The position numbers and the translations under genes were made by a program. From assembly GCA_016235065.1 (NCBI GenBank), contig JACRMB010000007.1:1-64000 (forward strand): a stretch of 64,000 nt of DNA. The letters are read 5' to 3'. The notes under the pieces are model-generated. The model was not told the DNA's origin. It searched no databases and was given only the letters and a program-made list of their open reading frames with translations. This document shows, piece by piece, positions 56,076 through 64,000 of this stretch (positions are counted from its first letter, which is position 1; each line of letters starts with the position of its first letter). Source of the stretch: Actinomycetota bacterium (GTDB lineage Bacteria; Actinomycetota; Thermoleophilia; BMS3ABIN01).

Positions 56076-56499
56076 GCTGCATCTCCTCCGGATTCTGGGC
56101 CGCGTGCGGATGCTCGGGGCCTGCATATATCTTTAGTTTCTTCAGCTGTGCCCGGCCGAGGCGGTTCTTGGGAAGCATTCCCTTGACTGCCAGGCGGATA
56201 ACCTCTTCCGGCTTCCTGTCCATCATCTCGGCCAGGGTGCGCTGCTTGAGGCCGCCGGGATAGCCGGTATGACGGTAATAGATCTTGTTGTCCATCTTGC
56301 GGCCGGTGACGGCGATGCGGGAGGCGTTGATGACGATGACGAAATCCCCGGTATCGATATGGGGAGTGTAGACGGTCTTGGTCTTGCCCCGCAGGTTATC
56401 AGCGATGCGCGTGGCCAGACGGCCAAGGCGCTGGTCCTTGGCGTCGACGATGAGCCAGTTTCGCTCGATGTTGGATGGTTTTGCGACGTAAGTCTTCAT
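56068..56499 (-). CDS. rplM: 50S ribosomal protein L13
   Basis: 143 residues. [26 protein letters not shown] and [10 protein letters not shown] are the conserved L13 blocks. It is cotranscribed with rpsI from a strong promoter upstream. The ATG at 56499 is preferred over a TTG two codons earlier. No clear ribosome-binding site is visible. Confidence 0.97.
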   Translation of the reverse strand: MKTYVAKPSNIERNWLIVDAKDQRLGRLATRIADNLRGKTKTVYTPHIDTGDFVIVINASRIAVTGRKMDNKIYYRHTGYPGGLKQRTLAEMMDRKPEEVIRLAVKGMLPKNRLGRAQLKKLKIYAGPEHPHAAQNPEEMQLG

Positions 56500-56511
56500 A
56501 ATCAATTAATT

Positions 56512-56532
56512 TCAGGCGCAAATCAGGCGCAA
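56512..56532. repeat. Tandem 10-base repeat in the rplM leader
   Basis: TCAGGCGCAA occurs at 56512-56521 and again at 56523-56532 on the plus strand. Given the predicted start near 56532, the leader RNA would begin with two copies of TTGCGCCTGA. L13 represses its own operon in E. coli, so a regulatory role is conceivable but unproven. Confidence 0.6.
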
Positions 56533-56538
56533 GGATGG

Positions 56539-56567
56539 ATACTAGAGCAAAAATTCGCAGCTGTCAA
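56539..56567 (-). promoter_or_regulatory. Strong promoter of rplM-rpsI
   Basis: Perfect TTGACA on the minus strand (56567-56562), 17 bases from TAGTAT (56544-56539). The leader before rplM is about 33 bases. Confidence 0.7.
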
Positions 56568-56671
56568 ATGTTGAAATCCACCCGTCGCAGAGCCGCCGGC
56601 GATACAGTCGAAGCTGCGGCGGAGAAGCTGCTTTGCTACAGTAGAAGTTGTTGTCAACAGGATCAACTGGC

Positions 56672-57391
56672 ATGGAAAAGGAACTTTACCGGATCATGAG
56701 CCCGCTGACCAGCAGGGTGCTGGTGGTGTGCAGCAACACCCCGGGGCCGGGCGAAGCAGCCGGTGACCGTTGCTGGCTGCTGGCGGAGTCCCTGGCGTCG
56801 GCGCACGATGTAATCCTGGCCTTGCCGCAGGTGAGCGAGCTCTTCCACGAGGACTTCGCGGTAGTCTACTACAATGCCCGCAACGTGGGTCTGGTCGCCC
56901 GGGATTCGGACGTCGTCATCTGCGACGCGACTGCGCTCGAGTCACATTTAAGCCTGATAGACGCGGGCAAGCCTGTGGCGATGGATCTCACTGGCGCGGA
57001 CATCGCAGCCAACCTGCCAGCCGCAGACTTCTTCATCTGCCAGTCCGAGGAAGAGCGCCGTGTCTGGCTGGAGCAGCTTCATGAAGCCGGCCGGATTAAT
57101 CCGTACACCCAGGATGGCGACAGCGGTCTCAGGAGTCTGATCGATGTCGTCCAGCCCGTTGACCGCGTTCAGCCGCTTCTGGATTATTGCGCGGTGCCGC
57201 GGTTCGCCCGAGACCGCGGGACCCGTTGCAGTAGTGCCGCCCTCCCAGCAGATCCGGGCGGGCCTGGCGGCATTACCCACTACTGGCGGCGACTACGTTA
57301 TCATATGCGCACCGGTGGCAGCCGCGCAGTTTGGTCCCGCGGCGGAGCGGTAATAAAGAGGAGAATCTCCGGCAAAGGAAAAAATAATTGA
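56672..57391 (+). pseudogene. Truncated and probably frameshifted glycosyltransferase
   Basis: 239 codons open from the ATG at 56672. Residues to about 160 read as the N-terminal half of a GT-B glycosyltransferase: VLVVCSNTPGPGEAAGDRCW, DFFICQSEEERRVWL, GRINPYTQDGD and LIDVV. In my recollection full-length relatives continue after such a motif with the donor-binding half, which is absent. After about 57140 the frame gives an Arg/Gly-rich sequence unlike protein, while the next frame reads a more plausible stretch (AVVPPSQQIRAGLAALPTTG) to a stop at 57353. I infer a decayed or truncated gene. A functional short protein cannot be excluded. Confidence 0.6.
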
Positions 57392-57423
57392 GCTTGCGAA
57401 CAATCAATATGAAAGGGGCGATT

Positions 57424-57831
57424 ATGAACAGGTCCTGGAAGGCCGGAGTATTTGTGCCCGCCTCCATTATCTTGCTGGCTATCATGCTATTGGCTGCGAT
57501 CCCGGGCTGCGGTGGCAATACCCCCAGTTCAGCTGCCAGTGACATGGTGCAGATGCTTTCAGCCCGGCAATTCGGAGAGGCGTATGATTCGTTCTCTACG
57601 ACTTCTCCGGTCCGCGAGGTCAAGCGGGAGGATTTTATAGCACAGATGGAGGCGTCATTACCCGCAGGTACGTCAATAACCGAGTTCTCGGTAACGGAAG
57701 AAAAGGTAGAAGACAGTAAGGCCACAGTGACCTGGAGCGCCAAAGTCAATATGCCAAACGTTCCCGAACAGCCCCTTGACGACAGCTTCTCGCTGGTCAA
57801 GGAATACGGCACCTGGAAAGTCGAGCAGTAG
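57424..57831 (+). CDS. Small lipoprotein with NTF2-like fold
   Basis: 135 residues. Signal peptide ending in AAIPGC (Cys29) suggests a lipoprotein. The remainder (ASDMVQMLSARQFGEAYDSF, FIAQMEASL, VTWSAKVNMP, LVKEYGTWKVEQ) has the helix-then-sheet pattern of NTF2/DUF4878-type domains often found in export-linked lipoproteins. AAAGGGG lies 4 bases before the ATG. Function unknown. Confidence 0.7.
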   Translation: MNRSWKAGVFVPASIILLAIMLLAAIPGCGGNTPSSAASDMVQMLSARQFGEAYDSFSTTSPVREVKREDFIAQMEASLPAGTSITEFSVTEEKVEDSKATVTWSAKVNMPNVPEQPLDDSFSLVKEYGTWKVEQ

Positions 57832-57860
57832 AAATGTGTCCGGGGAGCGGCAGGCCCGGA

Positions 57861-57908
57861 TTGCCCGTTATGTGCTCATTCGCTATAGTACAGCACTTAG
57901 TTGGTGCT
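57861..57908 (+). promoter_or_regulatory. Promoter of the phosphomannomutase operon
   Basis: TTGCCC (57861-57866), 17 bases, TATAGT (57884-57889). Transcription would start near 57896, inside a small inverted repeat AGCAC/GTGCT (57892-57896 with 57904-57908) that could be an operator. Confidence 0.5.
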
Positions 57909-57952
57909 AATTTCCAGCGCCGCATATCAGGCATTCGAAGCAGGAGGACAGC

Positions 57953-59326
57953 GTGACCGTGAGCGTCAATCCCCACATCTTCCGCGAGTATGACGTCAGG
58001 GGGCTCGTTGATGAGGATCTGGATATAGAGACAGTCGAGCTGCTAGGCAAGGGCTATGGCGTCTATATGAAGTCTTTCGGCTACAGCGAAGCTATCGTCG
58101 GCCGGGATAACCGGCCGAGTTCGGCGCCGTTCAGGGACGCGCTCATCAGGGGTATCACCTCGACCGGCTGCGACGTCATCGACGTGGGCGAGCTGCCCAC
58201 CCCCGCTTTCTACTTCTCGCTGCAGGAGTACGGCAAGCAGGCTGGCGTCATGATCACCGGCAGCCACAACCCGCCCCAGTACAACGGTTTCAAGCTCTGC
58301 CGCGGGCATGGCACCATATATGGCGACGAGATACAGAAGCTGCGCGCCATCATCGAAGCTGGCGATTTTCCTGCCGGTCAAGGCAACGTTACTACTGCCG
58401 ATCCGATACCCGCCTACGCCGATTACATCGCAGGCAACATCAAGGTGGAGCAACCATTGAAGGTAGTGATCGATGCCGGCAACGGTGTCGGCGGCAAGGT
58501 GGCTCCCGACCTTCTAAGGCGGCTGGGATGCGAAGTAGTCGAGCTCTACTGTGATCTCGACGGCAATTTCCCCAACCATTTCCCGGATCCGACGGTGCCC
58601 GCCAACCTGGAAGATCTGATCGCCACGGTAGCCAGGGAAGGCGCCGATCTCGGCATCTCCTTTGACGGCGACGCCGACCGCATCGGCGCGGTCGCCGACG
58701 ACGGCAGCATCATCTGGGGCGACCAGCTGATGATCCTCTTCGCTCGCGACATCCTCGAATTCAACCCCGGTGGGACGATCATCTTCGAGGTGAAGTGTTC
58801 CCAGGCGCTGATCGAGGACATCGAAGCCCATGGCGGCAAGCCGCTCATGTGGAAGACGGGGCATTCGCTGATAGAGGCGAAGATCCGCGAGGAGAAGGCG
58901 TTGCTGGCTGGCGAGATGAGCGGCCACATCTACTTCGCCGACCGCTACTTCGGTTATGACGACGCCATCTATGCTGCCAGCAGGCTGGTGGAATTCATCG
59001 CCCGCAAGGGTGTAAAGCTTTCAGAACTTCTCGCCGACATCCCACGCTACTATGCGACTCCCGAGATGCGTATCGAGTCGACCGAAGAGGAGAAGTTCCA
59101 GATCGTGGAGACGGTGAAGCAGGAATTTTCCAAAGACAACGAGATCATCGACATCGATGGCGTGCGGGTCGTATTCCCCGATGGCTGGGGTCTCGTAAGG
59201 GCATCCAACACTTCGCCGGTTGTTGTCGTTCGCTGCGAGGCGAAGACTCCCGAGCGGCGCGACGAGATCCAGGCGATGATCCTCTCCAAACTCAGCAAGT
59301 TTCCGTCGGTGGCGGACAAACTCTAA
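57953..59326 (+). CDS. manB: Phosphomannomutase/phosphoglucomutase
   Basis: 457 residues, alpha-phosphohexomutase family. FREYDVRG near the start, phosphoserine loop MITGSHNPPQYNG, metal-binding DGDADRIG, sugar-specificity GEMSGH and phosphate-binding SNTSPVV near the end. It interconverts mannose-6- and mannose-1-phosphate (and likely glucose phosphates). GTG start with AGGAGG 6 bases upstream. It leads a rightward sugar-phosphate operon. Confidence 0.92.
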   Translation: MTVSVNPHIFREYDVRGLVDEDLDIETVELLGKGYGVYMKSFGYSEAIVGRDNRPSSAPFRDALIRGITSTGCDVIDVGELPTPAFYFSLQEYGKQAGVMITGSHNPPQYNGFKLCRGHGTIYGDEIQKLRAIIEAGDFPAGQGNVTTADPIPAYADYIAGNIKVEQPLKVVIDAGNGVGGKVAPDLLRRLGCEVVELYCDLDGNFPNHFPDPTVPANLEDLIATVAREGADLGISFDGDADRIGAVADDGSIIWGDQLMILFARDILEFNPGGTIIFEVKCSQALIEDIEAHGGKPLMWKTGHSLIEAKIREEKALLAGEMSGHIYFADRYFGYDDAIYAASRLVEFIARKGVKLSELLADIPRYYATPEMRIESTEEEKFQIVETVKQEFSKDNEIIDIDGVRVVFPDGWGLVRASNTSPVVVVRCEAKTPERRDEIQAMILSKLSKFPSVADKL

Positions 59327-59342
59327 CAGACGACAGGAAGAT

Positions 59343-60422
59343 ATGAACGCTCCCGACAGACAGGCACTACTCAATCAGCTGGATGACACAGCCGCTATCC
59401 GCGCCCTCGATTCCCAGGACCAGTTCGGCATGGTCGCCGGGCTGCCAGGGCAGATGTTCGATGCTTACGAGGCCGGCAGCAAGGTAGCGCTGGACCACGG
59501 CGGCGAAGTCGGCGGCATCGCCGTTGCTGGCATGGGCGGCTCGGCCATCGGCGCTGATGTGATCGCTTCCGTGTATGACGCCGAACTGCCGAGTCCCATG
59601 GTTACCGTGCGCGGCTATAACCTGCCGCACTGGATCAGCAGCCGCAGCCTGGTCTTCGTGGTCAGCTATTCCGGGAATACCGAGGAGACCATCTCCTGCC
59701 TGAACGAGGCCCTGGAACGAGGCTGCCGTATTATCTGCCTCAGCACCGGAGGCAAGGTCGGCAGGATCGCTGCGGAGAACAACCTGCCGTTCATCGAAGT
59801 GCCCAGCAGCCTGCAGCCCCGGGCCGCCATGGGCTGGTTATCGGTGCCCATCGCCGCCTGTCTTGAAAACCTGGGCCTGGTCGAGGCCGTGGAGGAAGAT
59901 GTGCGTGAGACCGCCGAGGTGCTGAAGGGCTGTATCGACGCCTACGGCCTGGACAGCCTGGCGGCCGATAACCCGGCTAAACAGCTGGCGGCGGATCTCT
60001 TCGAGCGCATCCCGGTCATCTATGGCTCGGAAGTCACCGCGGTCGCCGCCTTACGCTGGAAGTGCCAGATCAACGAGAACGCAAAGGCGCTGGCGTTCAA
60101 CCACCAGTTTCCCGAACTGAACCATAACGAGATCGTCGGCTGGGAATACCCGGCAGAAGACATGGAGCGGTTCAGGGTGATCTACCTGACCGACGGCAAG
60201 TTGCATCCGCAGAACGTCAAGCGCATGAACGTGACCGCCGAACTGCTGGAAAATTACGTTGGTGGGATCAGGCGTTATGCCAGTTCAGGGGATTGCCGTC
60301 TGGCGAGGCTGTTATCCAGTGTGAACCTGGGAGATTACCTTTCACTTTATCTCGCCGTGCTTTACGGTATAGATCCCTCGCCGGTGGAACGCATCGAGAA
60401 TCTTAAACGGCAGCTGGCCTGA
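59343..60422 (+). CDS. Bifunctional phosphoglucose/phosphomannose isomerase
   Basis: 359 residues with two SIS domains: VAGMGGSAIGAD, SYSGNTEETISC and a C-terminal part (INENAKALAFNHQFPELNHN) with the family's catalytic Glu and His. Known members interconvert fructose-6-phosphate with both glucose-6- and mannose-6-phosphate. Directly after the mutase (16 bases), it would supply mannose-6-phosphate for it. Mycobacteria have a related gene in the same position between pmmA and manA. Confidence 0.88.
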   Translation: MNAPDRQALLNQLDDTAAIRALDSQDQFGMVAGLPGQMFDAYEAGSKVALDHGGEVGGIAVAGMGGSAIGADVIASVYDAELPSPMVTVRGYNLPHWISSRSLVFVVSYSGNTEETISCLNEALERGCRIICLSTGGKVGRIAAENNLPFIEVPSSLQPRAAMGWLSVPIAACLENLGLVEAVEEDVRETAEVLKGCIDAYGLDSLAADNPAKQLAADLFERIPVIYGSEVTAVAALRWKCQINENAKALAFNHQFPELNHNEIVGWEYPAEDMERFRVIYLTDGKLHPQNVKRMNVTAELLENYVGGIRRYASSGDCRLARLLSSVNLGDYLSLYLAVLYGIDPSPVERIENLKRQLA

Positions 60423-60475
60423 GCAGGGCGGGAAAGGCTGCCAGGACGGAGCGGCACGGTGCGTCTACACTGTAA

Positions 60476-61894
<1,419 letters not shown>

Positions 61895-61916
61895 GCCGCG
61901 ACGGGAGGTAGGAACC

Positions 61917-62969
61917 ATGTCCGCGGGCAGCTATACAGTCAAGACCATTGAGTGGCAGGGAGACGAGGTCGTCATGATCGACCAGCGGATTCTGCCGCTT
62001 GAAGAGGCATATATCCACCACACCAGCTGGCAGGAAGTCGGCGATTCCATCAAGACGATGGTAATCCGCGGCGCGCCGGCCATCGGTGTAGCGACCGCGA
62101 TGGGCATGGCCCTGGCTGCCATGCAGTCCGGCGCCACCAGCCAGGAAGAGCTCAAGCGCGACCTGGATGAGGCCGCCAAAGGACTTTTTGCCACCCGGCC
62201 TACAGCTTACAATCTTGGCTGGGCGCTGGAGCAACAGGCGAAGATCTATGACCAGCCCGGCGAGGTTGACGAGATCCGCGCCCGGCTCAAGGCGCGCTCC
62301 CAGGAGATACTCGACGAGGACGTAGCCATGTGTATCGCCATGGGCGAACACGCTGCGCCGCTCTTTCCCAAAGGCGCCCGCATCCTTACCCACTGCAACG
62401 CCGGAGCTCTCGCTACTGCTGGTTATGGCACGGCGCTGGGCGTGATCCGCTCGGTGTTCAAACGTGATCCTTCCATCCATGTTTTTGCCGACGAGACCAG
62501 GCCGTTCCTCCAGGGCGCCAGGCTGACCGCCTGGGAGCTTCAGCAGGAGGGCATCCCCTGTACGCTCATCACCGACAACATGTCGGGATATTTCTTCAAA
62601 AAGGGCGAGATAGATGCAGTTGTAGTCGGCTCCGACCGGATCGCTGGCAACGGCGACGTCGCCAACAAGATCGGCACCTACACGGTGTCGGTTCTGGCGA
62701 AGGAACATGGCGTTCCCTTCTACGTGGCTGCGCCGACTTCGACCGTGGACCTGAGCCTGACTGACGGCTCGCAGATCCCCATCGAAGAGCGCGATCCCTC
62801 CGAAGTCACCCATTGCGGCGCCAGGCAGGTGGCGCCAACAGGAATCGGTGTGCGCAATCCGGCATTCGATGTGACTCCGCACGAGAACGTCGCCGCAATC
62901 ATCACCGAGATGGGAGTACACCGCGAGCCCTATACAGAGAGCCTGGCGGCAGCGAAGAAAGGCAAATAA
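61917..62969 (+). CDS. mtnA: Methylthioribose-1-phosphate isomerase
   Basis: 350 residues. RGAPAIG, THCNAGALAT (catalytic Cys) and SDRIAGNGDVANKIGTY (catalytic Asp) place it in the MtnA branch of the eIF2B-like family. It isomerises methylthioribose-1-phosphate to methylthioribulose-1-phosphate in methionine salvage; some members act on deoxyribose- or ribose-1-phosphate instead. No other mtn gene is nearby, so a broader role is possible. GGGAGGT precedes the ATG. Confidence 0.92.
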   Translation: MSAGSYTVKTIEWQGDEVVMIDQRILPLEEAYIHHTSWQEVGDSIKTMVIRGAPAIGVATAMGMALAAMQSGATSQEELKRDLDEAAKGLFATRPTAYNLGWALEQQAKIYDQPGEVDEIRARLKARSQEILDEDVAMCIAMGEHAAPLFPKGARILTHCNAGALATAGYGTALGVIRSVFKRDPSIHVFADETRPFLQGARLTAWELQQEGIPCTLITDNMSGYFFKKGEIDAVVVGSDRIAGNGDVANKIGTYTVSVLAKEHGVPFYVAAPTSTVDLSLTDGSQIPIEERDPSEVTHCGARQVAPTGIGVRNPAFDVTPHENVAAIITEMGVHREPYTESLAAAKKGK

Positions 62970-64000
62970 TTGAAGGCCATGGTACTGGCAGCCGGCCTGG
63001 GCACGCGTCTGAGGCCGCTAACCGGGTCGATCTCCAAACCGATGGCGCCGATCGTCAACCGGCCGGTCCTGTACCACATCCTGCGGCTGATCAAGCAGCA
63101 CGGCTTTGACGAGGCCGTAGCCAATCTCCATTACCACCCTCACGCGATCACCAACTATTTCGGCCGTGGCCAGCGGGTCGGCATCGAGCTGCGCTATTCC
63201 CTCGAACCTGAACTCGTAGGGACGGCCGGCGGCGTCAAGGCGGTGCAACGGTTCCTTGCGGACGGCACGTTCCTGGTCATCAGCGGCGATGCCCTGACCG
63301 ACCTGGATCTGACAAAGCTGATCAGGCAGCACCGTGAATCTGGCGGAATCGCCACCCTGGCGCTCAAGCGCGTGGACGATCCCAGCAATTATGGTGTAGT
63401 CATCCGGGAGAAGGAAAACGGGCGCATCCTCGGTTTTCAGGAAAAACCGGAGCCAGGGGAGGAGCTCAGCAACCTTTGCAACTGTGGCATCTATATCTTC
63501 GAGCCAGCGGTTTTCGACTACATCCCCAAGGACTCATTCTACGATTTCGGCAAGCAGCTGTTCCCCGAGTTCGTCACCAAGGACATTCCTTTTTACGGTT
63601 TCGAGATCGACGGCTACTGGAACGATGTCGGTAGCCTCGAGCAGTACCGCATCGGCAATTTCGACGCGCTCACCGGCAAGGTCAAAGTCGAGATCCCCGG
63701 GAAGGAGCGCGAGCCTGGGATTTACGTGGGCAAAGGGACGCGCATCTCCCGTTCGGCGAAGCTGACCGCGCCGATATTACTTGGCGACTACTGCCGGGTG
63801 GGCGAGAACGTGAGCCTGAAGGGGCCACTGGTCATCGGTGACCACAGCGTGATCGAGAAGGGCGCGGCGCTGGAGGGAGTCATCAAGTGGCGGGCGGCCC
63901 AGACTGGCGCGGACGCCAAAGTCGAAGGCGGCATCATCGGCCGGGGAGCCTATATCCGCGACGAAGTGCATATCCGCGACCGGGTCGTGGTCGGCGACCG
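62970..64000 (+). CDS. Sugar-1-phosphate nucleotidyltransferase, cut by the window edge
   Basis: At least 343 residues, running off the right edge. The TTG start directly abuts the mtnA stop (TAATTG) with AAAGG upstream. N-terminal nucleotidyltransferase domain: VLAAGLGTRLRPLT, KPMAPIVNRPVLYH, GTAGGVK, SGDALTDLDL. Then a left-handed beta-helix of hexapeptide repeats (RISRSAKLTAPILLGDYCRV). The best fit is a mannose-1-phosphate guanylyltransferase, given the mutase and isomerase upstream. Some relatives continue with a mutase-like domain. A glucose-1-phosphate thymidylyl- or uridylyltransferase is possible. Confidence 0.82.
   Translation, partial: MKAMVLAAGLGTRLRPLTGSISKPMAPIVNRPVLYHILRLIKQHGFDEAVANLHYHPHAITNYFGRGQRVGIELRYSLEPELVGTAGGVKAVQRFLADGTFLVISGDALTDLDLTKLIRQHRESGGIATLALKRVDDPSNYGVVIREKENGRILGFQEKPEPGEELSNLCNCGIYIFEPAVFDYIPKDSFYDFGKQLFPEFVTKDIPFYGFEIDGYWNDVGSLEQYRIGNFDALTGKVKVEIPGKEREPGIYVGKGTRISRSAKLTAPILLGDYCRVGENVSLKGPLVIGDHSVIEKGAALEGVIKWRAAQTGADAKVEGGIIGRGAYIRDEVHIRDRVVVGD

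Overview
The window looks like a chromosomal origin-to-accessory stretch of a GC-rich, probably uncultivated, deep-branching member of the Actinomycetota. Support comes from the DnaA-DnaN-RecF-DUF721-GyrB-GyrA order, a PknB/PbpA/RodA/PstP/FhaB/FhaA signalling and cell-wall operon, an inositol-phosphate and phosphatidylinositol-phosphate pathway, glucosyl-3-phosphoglycerate synthase, a bifunctional-nuclease-family (DUF151) protein like Rv1829, and an LPXTG surface protein. I cannot place it more precisely than phylum without a phylogeny.

Layout. 1-900: start of a secreted protein and an LPXTG cell-wall protein with an intrinsic terminator. 1047-10468: gyrA, gyrB, DUF721 (DciA-type), recF, dnaN and dnaA, all leftward. 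DnaA boxes lie on both sides of dnaA (8827-9088 and 10646-10797), and gene direction flips at about 10.5-10.9 kb, so oriC is here. 10933-12811: rightward parA-ftsZ, away from any division cluster. 12984-14311: sulfide:quinone oxidoreductase, with a CsoR/CstR-like operator inside its promoter. 14490-17511: a stand-alone Lrp-type ligand-binding domain, then a ChbG-like deacetylase, glucosyl-3-phosphoglycerate synthase and a HAD phosphatase. 17599-22566: DUF151 protein, tRNA-Ile, two exported proteins and an HD-GYP protein.

22607-26575 is a leftward phosphatidylinositol (PI) cluster: PI-phosphate synthase, inositol-phosphate synthase with a histone-H1-like tail, and a GT4 glycosyltransferase fused to a PHP phosphoesterase domain. 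27526-36738 is the kinase/cell-wall operon, led by a second, polytopic kinase. 36896-43233: lipoprotein, tRNA-Leu, CARDB membrane protein, DUF4446, pheA, a zinc-ribbon protein and a GAF-GGDEF-HD-GYP protein. 43279-56499 is a long leftward run: ABC exporter, tRNA nucleotidyltransferase, alr, CBS protein, nnr, acpS, glmS, glmM, zinc-ribbon protein, YqeK-like hydrolase, amino-acid racemase, rpsI and rplM. 56672-64000 runs rightward: a decayed glycosyltransferase, a lipoprotein, phosphomannomutase, phosphoglucose/phosphomannose isomerase, ahcY, mtnA and a truncated sugar-nucleotide pyrophosphorylase.

How it fits together. The right-end genes would make mannose-1-phosphate and GDP-mannose, a donor that the PI-linked glycosyltransferase could use for PI mannosides. 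glmS/glmM, alr, PbpA/RodA and the kinase operon serve peptidoglycan synthesis and its control. The most interesting signals are the GT4-PHP fusion in a pathway with a missing phosphatase, a tRNA nucleotidyltransferase whose conserved N-terminus precedes any ATG/GTG/TTG, the operator in the sqr promoter, and terminator-like hairpins directly before both tRNA genes. No CRISPR array, phage, integrase or intact insertion sequence was seen.
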